A program made the translations under genes and the position numbers. Below are positions 11,490-22,995 of a stretch of DNA of 64,000 nucleotides, in pieces (positions within the stretch are counted from its first letter, which is position 1; each line of letters opens with the position of its first letter). The notes beneath the pieces were generated by a model, which saw only the letters and a program-made list of their open reading frames with translations, did no database searches and was not told the origin of the DNA. The DNA is from Parapristionchus giblindavisi (Eukaryota > Nematoda > Chromadorea > Rhabditida > Diplogasteridae), in the NCBI GenBank assembly GCA_943737045.1, contig CALSFV010000206.1, forward strand, positions 1,036,001-1,100,000, read 5' to 3'.

Positions 11490-11559
11490 TAGGCTGAAGG
11501 ACTCGAACCAACGGCCTTCCGTATGCAAGTCGGCTGCTCTACCACTGAGCTAAGCCCCC
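11490..11559 (-). tRNA. tRNA-Ala(UGC)-like gene, possibly a pseudogene
   Basis: On the minus strand the D arm TAGCTCAGTGGTAGAGC is canonical, the anticodon loop reads CTTGCAT (anticodon UGC, alanine) and the T loop is GGTTCGAGTCC. The first acceptor bases are GGGGGCT. Only part of the acceptor, anticodon and T stems pair, so it may be decayed. It is the most tRNA-like sequence in the window. Confidence 0.5.
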
Positions 11560-11562
11560 GTA

Positions 11563-12390
11563 CTCGGCTGCCCCGTACTCTGTCGCTATCGTTCATCGGG
11601 TCGTGGCCATGCATTCGTTACAAGTGGAGACCTCCACAGACAATATTATCCCTTTTTGCCAGGATGCGACCTTACAATTAGCTTCCAAGCTGCAACTGTA
11701 CCCAAAACGCACACCGATAATGATCAGCGCCGGATATAGATCGATACGCTCATGTTAACCAATTTCCTGTTATGTATAATATTTTGGTAAAGATAGATGT
11801 ACAGTTCTAACACATTTTGTTCATTTTCTGGTCAATTTTGAACATTCTTGCATTCATTTGCTTGTTCAATAAAACCTCGCCTAACCAGAGGACTTACAGA
11901 AACTAAAAACTCAGGCCCTTCTTATTGTTAGTTCGATATTTCGAAATAGCTTCCTTTAAGTGCTCGGTTGTTCTCAACGACTTCAATTTTGACATTATGT
12001 TCCTCATTTTTCCGGTATTTCCCACACTCGGCGCATATTCCAAAGGAGTCTATAGCAAGTTAAATGTTGCGATGAACTATCAACTGGTATTTTCACAATC
12101 ATTTGTTTTAGTTCTGAAGTATAAAACAAGATTTTGGTAAAATTCGAATGATGCTATTGTCATACACTGTTCTAAAGTCGTAAAAAAATTAAAGAGAACT
12201 AACAGAGAGAGAGTTACAAGGGAACAGAGAATGGCAAGGACGATCAGTGCAAAATTCGTTGACATAGGTCGACTAGGACCCCCCCCAGGGGGCCACAGAA
12301 CTGTTTTGAACTGTTTGGATATTTGCTTCCTTGGTACCAAAAATCGATTATGAAAATGTGATGGAAATTTGGGCGCGAGCCCCGTGGAAT
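11563..12390. other. Intergenic region without recognised genes
   Basis: No exon with support was seen. A poly-C tract with a matching G run (about 12,280-12,294) is the only local feature. Confidence 0.4.
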
Positions 12391-12425
12391 AGTGTCAAAC
12401 ACTCAAAGAACACAGTCTGTGTCTT

Positions 12426-12490
12426 CAGTAGTCAAGTGGTTTGAGTGCGGGATTAGCTTTTGGAATGTCGTGGGTTCGAATCCCCCCTTC
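12426..12490 (+). other. tRNA-like relic with perfect A and B boxes
   Basis: TAGTCAAGTGG matches the A-box consensus TRGYNNARNGG and GGGTTCGAATCCC the B box. A TTTCTTTTGCTGTATTTTTTC tract follows, which would stop Pol III. The anticodon arm does not fold as a standard tRNA. Confidence 0.55.
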
Positions 12491-12689
12491 TACAATTTCT
12501 TTTGCTGTATTTTTTCTTTGCTTTCCAACAGGCAGTTTCAAATAAAGTCAGTTCGTGGGACACCTTGCATTCAAGATTACCGATATTACCGTAACTAAGG
12601 TTACTGAATGCGTAGTACGGTTTTAAGGTCGATCCACCCATACCCGACCTTTAAAATGCACGCACCGGACTTTGCTGTAACAATATTAT

Positions 12690-12830
12690 AGGGTACGGTA
12701 GTTAGATTACGGTAGATTGGGTTGGAGTCCAGAAAAATAAAAGTTGGATCACTATTGATATAATGGTCTATAGTATTTGGTATCGGACCATTATGAATTT
12801 TTCGACCTCGGTTCGAAGTTCATCTAATTA
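12690..12830 (+). repeat. Fragment of the 'ccccggggtcatgg' foldback family
   Basis: ATTACGGTAGATTGGGTT and ATTATGAATTTTTCGACCTC match the right arms at 26,600 and 57,300-57,420. Only a partial copy remains. Confidence 0.45.
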
Positions 12831-13554
12831 GTATGTTCACTCTCACGCCACGAAGAATTCCTCTCTCAATATCCTTTTTGACCAAAATGATATTGGAAGT
12901 TACATTTTACTGTCTATCATTCTCGTATATCACGGTATCCCATAGGTTCGATCAACCGCCTATCCAGAAAAAAAATCATTCCTTTCATTGCCTCATTCAC
13001 CTATGGGATATCACACGTGTCGCTGAAGAATCGAGTAAAATCTTTGGGTGTTTGGCACATTTTTTGACCCCCACATATTAATGCATTTTTTGGTAGTCCA
13101 TATGGTCCCTAACAACATGGCTCAAGCTTTTTTTCATATCTTCATTTTCAACGTCGAGAGACGACGTAAAAGTTTTTTGACGCCGAAATCAGCCGACTTT
13201 GGAGCTCTGTAGCTCTTCGATGCGTGGTTTTGGTATCGAGTCGTCAACAGAAGAATTTCCTGAAATGTCAAGGAGAATGCACCTGCATCATTGGCCGATC
13301 GATATTTTAAATAGTATTTTTGTAAATAGATTTTGTTGTTTAGTTTTCGTAAAAATATCTGGGCCGAAATTTTTCAATAGATCATTCGACAGAGGTCGAC
13401 GAGAGGATTTCAATGGTATGCTGAACGTATACTTTATCTATATGCGCTCGAAAGTTATGAGCGTTTCAATATTTTTTGATCTAGAAATTCGTGTGGATTT
13501 CTACACAATACATCGGGATTAGTTGGTAAATCGTCTATCAACTGTCCAACCAAC

Positions 13555-13632
13555 AGTGTGTGGTGTAGTGGGTAAGGTGTCGGCATTTACTTTTGACTGT
13601 CAGGGTTCGATCCCCCATTGCCGCAGTTTTCT
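13555..13632 (+). other. tRNA-like sequence inside element A
   Basis: TGGTGTAGTGGGTAAGG (A box) and CAGGGTTCGATCCCC (B box) at tRNA spacing, with GCCGCAG then TTTTCTTTTGCTGTTTT after it. Close relatives on the minus strand at 22,907 and 58,709 share the TTTTGACTGTCAGG and CCGCA parts. Confidence 0.55.
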
Positions 13633-13689
13633 TTTGCTGTTTTTTAGATGTCTAAATGTTTTCGATAAAGCTCTGTCAGAGTTTATCAT

Positions 13690-13860
13690 GGTTCGAATTG
13701 TATCCGAAGAGCACTGGGACGAAGTCGAGTGTTCGATCGACCAGTGGATCGACCAGGAAAAGAAGAGCTGTGGAGGAGTCGAAGGACTCGGAGATGGACT
13801 ATGACGTCTTCGAGGAGGGAGGATGAGGGGATTCTAGGAAAACCCGAAGATGGCTTCATT
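13690..13860 (+). pseudogene. Acidic-tail ORF remnant of element A
   Basis: The frame includes a stretch similar to ESEDSELDDVVFEED in element C (58,469-58,615, minus) but is interrupted by a stop (GAGGGAGGATGAGGGG). An acidic C-terminus is usual for pogo/Tigger-type transposases, so it may be a transposase tail; that is inference from composition alone. Confidence 0.35.
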
Positions 13861-14553
13861 AGGATTGTAGTCTAGGAAGAGTGTTATGAAATATTTTTGT
13901 GAATTTTACTCCTTTTTGTTTTCTTATTGTAATTTGCATTCATGGTGAGCAATATTCATCGATTGGTTGTGAACTATGAATTAAACTATATAAATGACTA
14001 TTAGAAAATTATCAATAATAACTTGGAGATTTACTAGAGCAACAGTAAAACAAATTAAAATGACCGCATTGTTCACAGGGAGCACATGAGTGGGTAGATC
14101 ACTGACCGCGTCACTCTTCTCTCGTGCGATCGCACGCAATTAAAAACTTGAAATGCTCATAACTTTCGGGCGCATATAGATAAAGTATACGTTCAGCATA
14201 CCGTTGAAATCCTCTCGTTTTTACGAAAACTAAGCAACAAAATCTATTTACAAAAATACTATTTAAAATATCGATCGGCCAATGATGCATGTGCATTCTC
14301 CTTGACATTTCAGGAAATTCTTCTGTTGACGACTCGATACCAAAACCACGCATCGAAGAGCTACAGAGCTCCAAAGTAGGCTGATTTCGGCGTCAAAAAC
14401 TTTGGCGTCGTCTCTCGACGTTGAAAAAGAAGATATGAAAAAAAGCTCGAGCCATGTTGTTAGGGACCCTATGGACTACCAAAAAATGACCTCTGCTTAT
14501 TTTCGAATTTTTCAATGTGCCATCGTTTATTCGAACCTTACGTGACATGCATA

Positions 14554-16001
14554 TACAGTAGCAGCCAAAAGTATTCGTACCCATATTTAGCAATGTCATA
14601 ACTTTTGACTCAGATGAGCACTCAGGCTCATGTTTTGGCAGGATACTATAGTACTAGAGTGCATCATGTCCTACTCTCGTTGTTAGGATTCGTCGTCTTG
14701 TTATTGTGTAGCGATCATGGAACCTCTCTGTACTTACTCATCAGTGATTATTTTCTCAGCGGGATTTTTCCGAGACTTGTCGTTAACAGTGTATGAACAA
14801 TATTTACTGAGGAGTAGAATCCGCTATGCGATCCATTCGAGCTAATTCATTCCTCCGCGAAAATCTAAATTTCCGACACCCCTGAATTTTGGAAAAAATT
14901 TTATAACTTTGTGTTCAGTGTTGATGTAGGCTCAAAAATTGGTAGAGATAATTGTCCATGAGTGATACAAAACCAGGACGAGTATGAGCTTGATCGGTTG
15001 AATTTTGAGAAATTTCGAAAATTAATTTTTATCATTTTTCGAGGTACAGGAAGTACCTGCCTAGGTTACGTTATATTCTGTTTAGCAGGCAGATGTCTTC
15101 TATATATAGTAGACGATAATTTACTATTGTTTCATGAAATATCGAGTTCTTCGAGAGAAATTATAGTTAGAGAAAAGAGGTAGAAAACAGTTAGAATTTT
15201 TTTCACGATATTTTCGAAATTCTTAGAATTTGTCCGATTAAGCTCAGACATTGCCACAACAATTATCATGAAGAAGAAAGAAGATTCATATAATAGAATG
15301 GCTATCGATGCTCTTTTAGTCCCTGAAAAAATCAATTTAATTTATAGAAAATCGTGTCCTAATTATTTTCTACCTCTTTTCTCCAACTATAACTTTTCTC
15401 GAAGAACTCGATATTTCATGAAACAATAGTATACTGTCGTCTACTATATATAAAAGAGATATGGCTGTTAAACAGAATGGAAATTAACCTAGGCAGGTAC
15501 TTCCTGTACCTCGAAAAATGATAAAAATTAATTTTCGAAATTTCTCAAAATTCAACCGATCAAGCTCATACTCGGCCTGGTTTTGTATCACTCATGGACA
15601 ATTATCTCTACCAATTTTTGTGCCTACAGCAACACTGAACACAAAGTTATAAATTTTTTTTCCAAAATTCAGGGGTGTCTGAAATTTCGATTTTCGCGGA
15701 GGAATGAATTAGCTCGAATGGATCGCATAGCGGATTCTACTCCTCAGTAAATATTGTTCATGCACTGTTAACGACAAGTCTCGGAAAAATCCCGCTGAGG
15801 AAATAATCGCTGATGAATAAGTACAGAGAGGTTCCAGGATCGCTACACAATAACAAGACGACGAATCCTAACAACGAGAGTAGGACATGATGCACTCTAG
15901 TGCTATAGTATCCTGAAAAAAACATGAGCCTGCGTGCTCATCTGAGTCAAAAGTTATGACATTGCTAAATATGGGTACGAATACTTTTGGCTGCTACTGT
16001 A
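14554..16001. mobile_element. Tc1-like palindromic element, CAGTAGCAGCCAAAAG ends
   Basis: The sequence TACAGTAGCAGCCAAAAGTA at the left is repeated in reverse complement at the right, and the whole 1.45 kb is one palindrome with an axis near 15,280. The flanking TA and the CAGT start match the Tc1 class. No transposase is visible. It abuts the right end of element A. Confidence 0.85.
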
Positions 16002-16235
16002 TGCCTGTTTGGCGGTCTCTCAGTCGTTGTAAGTTGGAACACAATTTGTTTTAATCATAATATCAATTAATTGGGAATAATGTACAATGATTATGCACTA
16101 ACTATAGAATAATTATATTATGCATGATAAATTAGATTACCCTACACAACAATCCAAATAAGATTAAGACGTGTAATAGATCCATACTTTCATTCCATTT
16201 CATTTCTAAAAAACCTCTCGGACGAAGCGGCTGGA

Positions 16236-16685
16236 ATGCGCTTACCGCTCTTCATATTCATCTTGGTGCCCGTTGTGGTCTTCGCTGTCTACAATCCTGA
16301 TCTCAATAGGAATCGCCCGTTAGTTGTGATTTGAATATCCTTGTTTTTTTAATTATAATTCATTACAGAAAGAGATCACCTATTAAGTGCTACTCAGGGA
16401 AATACTCTAAGGATGTTCTCGAGAAAACATTTATTTCCGAAGAGGATTATATGTCCAAAACAATAGATGAACTTAAATCAACTGCTGGTTCGTTAGCTTT
16501 TCTGAGTTCCATGGGCGGGTTTAAAATGAGACGAAGAAAACACAAAAATTGAAAATTTCAGCCGAACCCAAAAAATTAAAATTTCAGCCGATATCAAGAA
16601 CCTGCTAAATAAGACTACAGTGGTGAATTGCCCGGTAAATTGCATGCTCGAAAGAAAAGAAGATGTCTACATTTCAAGTTGCACT
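16236..16685 (+). CDS. 5' exons of a small secreted cysteine-containing protein (partial)
   Basis: Three exons join in phase: 16236-16318, 16369-16518 and 16562-16685, with 43-50 bp introns and a GTGAGT donor at the end. Exon 1 starts MRLPLFIFILVPVVVFAVYN, a clear signal peptide. Exon 2 has KCYSGKYSKDVLEKTFISEE; exon 3 has VVNCPVNCMLERKEDVYISS followed by C-T. The cysteine pattern recalls small extracellular Ly6- or ET-module-like nematode proteins, but I cannot assign a family. An exon at 35,132-35,244 looks paralogous to exon 3. The next exon is not nearby; exon 47,279 (phase 0, with Y-V-C-D-V) would fit, which would imply a 30-kb transposon-filled intron. The intron 2 donor (GTTTAA) is weak. 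Confidence 0.5.
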
Positions 16686-17384
16686 GTGAGTATTACATGA
16701 TGGGATTGATTATTGTGACACATTATCACGCGTGTCGCGTAAGAATCGAATAAACGGTGGCACATTGAAAAAATCGAAAATGAGCTAAGGTCATTTTTTT
16801 GGTGCTCCATATGGTCCCTAAGAAGGTTGCACGAGCTTTTGTGCGTATCTTAATTTTCAACGTCGAGAGACGTCGTAAAACTTTTTTGACGCCGAAATCT
16901 GCCGACTTTGGAGCTCTCTAGCTCTTCGGGATGTGGTTTTGGTATCGAGTCGTGAACAGATGAATTTCCTAGAATGACCAGGATAATACATCTGCTATGT
17001 TGGCCGATCGATATTTTACTTACTTACTTACTTACTTGTTAGTATTTTTGTAAATCGAATTTATTGATTTTTTTACTAAACACAAATCGAAGCCAAAGGA
17101 TTTCAATAGCTCATTCGACAGATCTTGACGAGAGGATTTCAACGGTATACTGAACGTCGTTTTTCTATGAGGTTGCGCTCGAAAGTTATGAGCATTTCAA
17201 GATTTTCCTAGCGTGCGATCGCACGGGGGTAGAGTGACGCAGCCAGTGATCTACCTACTCATGTGCCTTGTGTGATCGATTCGCCTAATTTAATTAATGT
17301 TGTTCTAATACATCTACAAAATATTTTTGTAACAGTCGAATTTTCATTCCTACAATTAAATTAATAATTCATAACCAAACGATG

Positions 17385-17600
17385 TTAAAACGCGGTCTCT
17401 GTAAGAACGGTGGTGGGCCGATATGTAATTTCAATTTCGGATCTCATGTTTTCGTTAATTATACCTGGAAACTTCGGTTTTGAAATAGAGAAGTAGTAAT
17501 GAGATTCCCGGAACAATTTGAAATGAACCCCTGATCAGAGAACAGCTCACAGAGAACAATGCAAATGTAATTGATGGAGTGGCACAGCGACTTAACCGTA
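17385..17600 (+). repeat. Isolated TTAA-family left end
   Basis: TTAAAACGCGGTCTCTGTAA then GAAC resembles the ends of the TTAA foldbacks and sits at the same place in element B (after ATTCATAACCAAACGATG) as the TTAA foldback in element C. No matching right end is visible; the 24,981 end is divergent, so this may be one side of a rearranged insertion. Confidence 0.4.
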
Positions 17601-18594
17601 TAGGACGGACGAACCAAATGACCGCGGGTAATTTAAGTAGATCGGAAAATGTAACACTATCGGAACAAAAAAAATGTGTTGTTGTGAAATTTTATCGACC
17701 GCCATTTTGTAGGATATGTGTTATTTCTTGTTTTGCAGACTCTTTATCGATGTTTCTGTAAGGGAATGTGTGAAACTGCTACGGTTAATTGATTTTCGTA
17801 GCGAAAGGGATCTTGTATAAGCAATTAGTATTTTTGTGTGTGCTGTACTATCTCGTTGTCAGATTTATACGTGTCCGTATTCGGCGTACGGCCAAATTGC
17901 GGCCATTTTGCGGAATACGTCTTGTCTCCTGCATGTGAATCGATAGAATCATACATTTTCATACCCTCAAAATATGAGGATTGACCCAGCATATACGGCT
18001 CATGTTCAGGATCGACCCACGATATTACGCTCATTTTAAGCTAAAAGGTACAATTTAAGCGAAAAATAACATTTTGGTAAATTGACCCGTCATATTTTGA
18101 AAATCGACCCGCTATATATATAAATTATGTGAGGTCGCCGAAAATGTACGGATAGAATATTTAAATTGATCAATAGAGTAGTGCGGACTCTAAGCCTAAG
18201 CATTCCTTAACTAAGGAACTCTGCTGAATGTGAATACTAACTGAATCAATAGAATATTTAGATGGATAAATAGAGTAGTGCGGACTCTAAGCCTAAGCTT
18301 TCCTTAACTAAGGAACTCTGCTGAGTGTGAATAGTAACTGAATCGACAGAATATTGAAATGGATCAATAGAGTAGTGCGGATAGGCCTAGGCTTAAACGT
18401 TAATAAAATGAACTCGATTGATTGATGAGAGTATAGAGCGATATTTTTTCTGTTTGAAAACAAAACAAGAAATAACACATATTCCGCAAAATGGCGGTCG
18501 ATAAAATTTCGCAACGACACAATTTTTTGTTCCGATAGTGTCAAATTTTCCATCTACTGAAATCACCCGCGGTCATTTGGTTCGTCCGTCCTAT
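17600..18594. mobile_element. Foldback with TAGGACGGACGAACC ends and a telomere-motif tandem array
   Basis: TAGGACGGACGAACCAAATG at the left recurs inverted at the right. The arms include CGACCGCCATTTTG and TGTGTTATTTCTTG. Between the arms lies a 97-bp tandem array. A related interior is found in the 37.5-38.1 kb module. Confidence 0.75.
18151..18385 (+). repeat. 97-bp tandem repeat with GCCTAA units
   Basis: About 2.4 units start GAATATTTA...GATCAATAGAGTAGTGCGG at 18,155, 18,252 and 18,350. Each carries CTAAGCCTAAGC, i.e. TTAGGC on the other strand, then TAACTAAGGAACTCTGCTGA. TTAGGC is the nematode telomere unit. Confidence 0.8.
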
Positions 18595-18601
18595 AAGCTA
18601 C

Positions 18602-18648
18602 AGGACGGACGAACCAAACGACCGCGGTCATTTGGTTTGTCCGTCCTA
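18602..18648. repeat. 47-bp hairpin of the GGACGGAC family
   Basis: AGGACGGACGAACCAAACGA pairs with its near-inverse TCATTTGGTTTGTCCGTCCT around a CCGCGG centre. It lies 7 bp beyond the 17,600 element and looks like a solo end-to-end joint of the same termini. Confidence 0.7.
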
Positions 18649-18784
18649 TACGGATCACGGCCACAGCGATCTGAACCCATTTATTGTGCGCTTATGTGGT
18701 GTGTGTGGTGCAGTGCGTGCAGCGCATTTTATCAAAAACTGTTTCACGGATGCCAATCAAAAACTGATTTTTTCTATTCTCATA

Positions 18785-19456
18785 TACAGTCCCGCACGAT
18801 CGCCCTGTCTAAAGGCGGGCCTCCGCGACAAGAATCTTGTCGCCTCATGTCGCATCTTTCTAAAAGAATTTTAAAACATTTCATTAGTTGTGATCATTGC
18901 ATCATCAGATAAGATTAAGATCACCGTTGAAACGAATAAAATTGGTTAACTCTGGACAGAGTTATTGAAGGATCATAAATGACAGGGGTGCTACGTAATC
19001 TCTTCAAATTTGAATTTCCCGCACTTTTCATTGACCCTGCGAAATCGATTTTCTCACGAACGTGCTTTAGAATGCTTTTTTATCGTATTGAAAGTATTTT
19101 ATTTGGAAGTATTGTAATTATTTCACAAAATACATGAAAAAATACAAAAGAAAATCCTCCAAAAGCGTTAGAAAACATGTTCGTTAGAAAATCGATTTAG
19201 CAGGGTCAATCAAAAGTGCGGGAAATTCAAATTTGAAGGGATTACTGTAGCACCCTTTTCAGCCATGATCCTTCAATAACTCTGTCCAGAGTTAACCAAT
19301 TTTATTCGTTTCAACGGTGATCTTAATCTTATCTGATGATGCAATGATCACAACTAATGAAATGTTTTAAAATTCTTTTAGAAAGATGCGACATGAGGCG
19401 ACAAGATTCTTGTCGCGGAGGCCCGCCTTTTGACAGGGCGATCGTGCGGGACTGTA
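18785..19456. mobile_element. Tc1-like palindromic MITE, CAGTCCCGCACGATCG ends
   Basis: A 672-bp palindrome from TACAGTCCCGCACGATCGCC to the inverse ...GGCGATCGTGCGGGACTGTA, flanked by TA. Arms carry GACAAGAATCTTGTCGCC. Non-coding. Confidence 0.85.
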
Positions 19457-19952
19457 GATTTATCGTGTAGGAGGATACTTTATCATTATTTTATACTATT
19501 TATATAGTCAAAGTTTTAGATTTACACAGTAAAACACAACAACAATGAGAACTAATGGGAAATGAGTTCTTACATAGGCAATTATAAATAAAGTGTACAA
19601 TATATAAACCGAATAAAATGTATCCTAACAACGTTATCTGAGTGACGACGTTCTTGAATCATCTTGTAGATGCACCCGATAACTTCCTCAACGGCGAGAT
19701 TGACGAGGAAACGAGCACGCAACTGCAAATGAGATTGTGACAAGTTTAAGTACATCGTAGAATAAAACTAACGAGATCGTGAACAAAGCGTTTCAAATAT
19801 ATAGATATATAAGGAAGAATGAATGAGAGGATAAAAAATTTCCCAATAAGCTCCCAATTTTTAACAATTCTATGCCAAGAATGCGCTTTTCGCGACTACT
19901 TCATTCGGGGCCAGAACGGTCATAATTGATCAAATCTTTAAAAACCCACACT
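19457..19952. other. No recognised feature
   Basis: AT-rich sequence without an exon or inverted repeat that I can support. Confidence 0.35.
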
Positions 19953-20116
19953 CACAGAAAATCCCTTGTCTATAAGGGATTTATTCCCTAGTAACGTCTC
20001 TCTACGGAATTCTTCCCTTATAGATAAGGGAATTCGTTCCCTATGAGGGAATAATTCCCTTACCCATGAGGGAAGAATTCCGTAGAGAGACGTTACTAGG
20101 GAATTTTTTCTCTGTG
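19953..20116. mobile_element. MITE with CACAGA ends
   Basis: CACAGAAAATCCCT at the left and TTTTTTCTCTGTG at the right, with CTAGTAACGTCTCTCTACGG and its inverse inside. Repeated GAGGGAA/TTCCCT blocks fill the centre. It interrupts or abuts the direct repeat starting at 20,112. Confidence 0.7.
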
Positions 20117-20346
20117 CACGTGAGGACCTGCGCAATATGGTTCTCGAGGATATGACATCAAGACATAATAATTACTTTTAGAATTAACAAAATGATTTAT
20201 TGTTAGGAAAAATAATTGTGTTCGACAGAAAGTGGTCCAGAGAAGGCAGAATTGATGCAATCTCTAAATCCCCACGTGAGGACCTGCGCAATACCATTAC
20301 TAACGATATCGCAACAACAAACAACAATTATTTAAAAAATTAACAA
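20112..20346 (+). repeat. Direct repeat pair CACGTGAGGACCTGCGCAAT
   Basis: Copies begin at about 20,117 and 20,271; each continues through an AATTAACAAAATGATTTA segment. Spacing is about 155 bp. No gene is seen. Confidence 0.55.
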
Positions 20347-20540
20347 AATGATTTAGGAAAATAGGAAATTGTAAATTTGAGCATTTCGCGTGCGTGTATG
20401 ACATAATGCGACTTCCGAAACGTCGCTAAAGTACACCATCCTTCGTGTTCAGATTGCAGTGAGTGGGAACAAAAGATGCAAAATCGATAAGAGGGAACGA
20501 TTGTCTGAGCTCCGATTAGCATAGAACAGTTTGAGTAAAA

Positions 20541-20842
20541 CCCACGTTTCGGAACCAAGATTTCGGAACCGCCTGACAGAATATACATGGTTCTGGCTAA
20601 TCCAAATGGGCTAGTTGGTTTGGCGTTCTTAAAATGGGCTAGCATCACAGTCAGACGTTTCAGTTAATTGTTAATATCGAGATAATTGTTGTTACGAGCC
20701 TTTGACCTGTTCTTTGTTTAATGTATCGTTGCCTAAAATATTATGTAAAACGATTTGTGACAACATTTGAATGATTTCCTTTGGGTTCTGATGTGGTCGG
20801 TTCCGAGATAACGGTTCCGAAATCTCGGTTCCGAAACGTGAT
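20541..20842. repeat. Inverted repeat with TTTCGGAACC units
   Basis: ACGTTTCGGAACCAAGATTT with CGGAACCG on the left faces CGGTTCCGAAATCTCGGTTC with CGAAACGT on the right, arms about 35 bp. The middle is not palindromic. Confidence 0.5.
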
Positions 20843-21060
20843 TCGTTGCCGAAATGGGCGTTGTCGAAACGGGCGCCCCCCCTGGAAATGACATTTGATC
20901 GATTCTGGTACGAAATCGGTATCTTTCGGTTGGAATTTGATTCTTTTATCATCACTATTCGACGGCAGGCCTTTTTAGTAGGTCTATGAAACATTTACAT
21001 CGCTCATTGATTCACTGGCAACAAACCTTATTGCCGACTGGAACAGCATTCGATAGCAGG

Positions 21061-22473
21061 TACATTGCGCGACATAATTATAAGACACCCTGATTTTTTC
21101 ATGAATTTCTATTTTTTTTAAACTTCTGCACAACAGCAACCGGGCAACAATAGGTTAATAATCGATGTTATGGCCCATTCTTGAGATTACGCCAAAGGTG
21201 CGATTGGGCATGCTTCCATAGAGGGCAGAAAACAATTGCCGTTCGATGTCGTCCCACTCCTTTTTGATGAAAGCCTTCAATTCGGCAACGGGTGCATACT
21301 GTTTGTTGTTCTTGTACACACGACGAACCATGATGCCACATACGTTCTACATGTGGTTTATATCGGGGGGACCCGTCGGGCATGGAAGAACAGGGGTGTT
21401 CTTGACTGCGAACAATGCTTTTGAGGGGTACTCGCATGAATGGAACCGCGGTTCTTTCTGGGAGATCAGGTTGAGGGCATGGCTCTTCGTCATGAACAGA
21501 ACAAGGGTAGTCTGATGCATCATCTGATACTCCGGATAGTCCATCCTGCTGGAGCTGAAGGAGATGGGCGGCATGTCGAATTTTAGGAACGTGCTCTAGA
21601 GTATGACCGAAGTTCCTCCAGCTGAAATAACGCGGTTCCTTAAGGAAATCATGCCAGAAGCAGTTATAGCCTTCCGAAATATAAGGGTTGAACTTGTTCT
21701 TATCAGTGAATGCAATCAGAAACCGATAATTTGAGAATTTTTGACAAAAATATTATGTACCGTACTGGGGAGGGTTCCTAAAATTCGACATGCCGCCCAT
21801 CTCCTTCAGCTCCAGCTGGATGGACTATCCGGAGTATCAAGTGATGCACTAGACTACCCTTGTTCTGTTCATGAGGATGAGCCGTGCCCACCACCTCCTA
21901 GAAAGACAGCGCCTCCATTCTTGTCAGTACCCCTCAATAGCATTGTTCGCAGTCAAGAACACCCCTGTTCTTCCATGCCCGACGGGCTCCCCCGATTTAA
22001 ACCACATGTAGAACGTATGTAGCATCATGGTTCGCCGTGTGTACAAGAACAACAAACAGTATGCACCCGTTGACGAATTGAAGGCTTTCATCAAAAAGGA
22101 GTGGGACGACATCGAACGGCAATTGTTTTCTGCCCTCTATGGAAGCATGCCCAATCTCACCTTTGGCGTAATCTCAAGAATGGGCCATAACATCGATTAT
22201 TAACCTATTCTTGCCCGGTTGCTGTTGTGCAGAAGTTTAAAAAAAAATAGAAATTCATGAAAAAAATCGAGGTGTCTTATAATTATGTCGCGGTAAAATT
22301 TCGAAAAATCATTATTTTCTCGTTGACCGGGAAATGGAATTCCCTCACACGTGGGCTACCTTAGTTATCCAAGGAGGGGATACAAATGGTTTACACATAT
22401 TTCGATTTCAATTCACCATTCGGCCAGAATCCCAAAATTTTAGGGGTGTCTTATAATTATGTCGCGCACTGTA
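21061..22473. mobile_element. Palindromic Tc1-like element with transposase ends in both arms
   Basis: Ends GCGCGACATAATTATAAGAC are inverted, with TA next to them. The + strand at about 22,028-22,200 reads VRRVYKNNKQYAP...LKAFIKKEWDDI...SMPN, the C-terminal region of a Tc1-class transposase (EW..I...SMP). The left arm carries the same segment inverted. Both are truncated, so no active enzyme is encoded. Confidence 0.8.
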
Positions 22474-22802
22474 GTTCATTAGAAGGAGCACTAGGAACTC
22501 CGTCATACTGGACGGAGTGTTGATTGATCCCTGCAAAACAATGTATACACGCAGCGGAGCGAGTGAAAATGAAAGCTAGAATGAGATAGAGAGGGACAAC
22601 TAACTGTTCCCCCGTTGCTTCATTCCCGCTCCCATCTTCTCGCATCTGTCATCTGTCTCTGTCTCACCATCTGTCTGCAGCTCAAGTGCTAACATTAAAT
22701 CACTTAAAATTGGTCAAGCTATTGTCATACCACTGTGAAAACACCTGAATTATGAAATTTTGTTGAATTGAGCTCAATTAGTGGTAGAAAAAAAGTTGCA
22801 AA

Positions 22803-22866
22803 AATTTGGATTCGAACCCGCTCTTCAGATGCAATTAGAACATTGGTGTCATCTGACTGAGCTTTC
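22803..22866 (-). other. tRNA-like relic
   Basis: Minus strand reads AAGCTCAGTCAGATGACACC (A-box region) and GCGGGTTCGAATCCA (B box). It is 45 bp from a second tRNA-like sequence. Confidence 0.45.
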
Positions 22867-22906
22867 TCGAAGACATTACGAAAGCCATAAAATCAGCAAA
22901 AAAAAA

Positions 22907-22982
22907 AACTGCGGCGAGGGGGATCGAACCCCTGACAGTCAAAAGTAAAAACATACAACTTATCTACAACACTACACAGTAA
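22907..22982 (-). other. tRNA-like relic, relative of 13,555 and 58,709
   Basis: Minus strand has GTCAGGGGTTCGATCCCCCT then CGCCGCAG and a long T run, the same arrangement as the 13,555 copy. It ends 13 bp from the TTAA foldback at 22,996. Confidence 0.5.
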
Positions 22983-22995
22983 GTTGATGTGGTTG

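Larger units (their letters stand above)
13009..14553 (+). mobile_element. Long-inverted-repeat element, copy A
   Basis: Arms 13,009-13,510 and about 14,125-14,553 are inverted copies (ATCACACGTGTCGCTGAAGA; CGTCGAGAGACGACG; CTTTGGAGCTCTGTAGCTC). The interior holds a tRNA-like sequence and an acidic ORF remnant, both also in copy C at 55,515. Related arms occur at 16,724 and 25,505. Long arms around a small interior recall the Tc4/Tc5 class in nematodes, a comparison from memory. ORFs inside the arms are shadows. Confidence 0.7.

Noticed and set aside
13199..14374. 107- and 87-codon ORFs sharing MELCSSSMRGFGIESSTEEF
   Set aside because: They are the same inverted-repeat arm read from both sides of element A, with no coding evidence.
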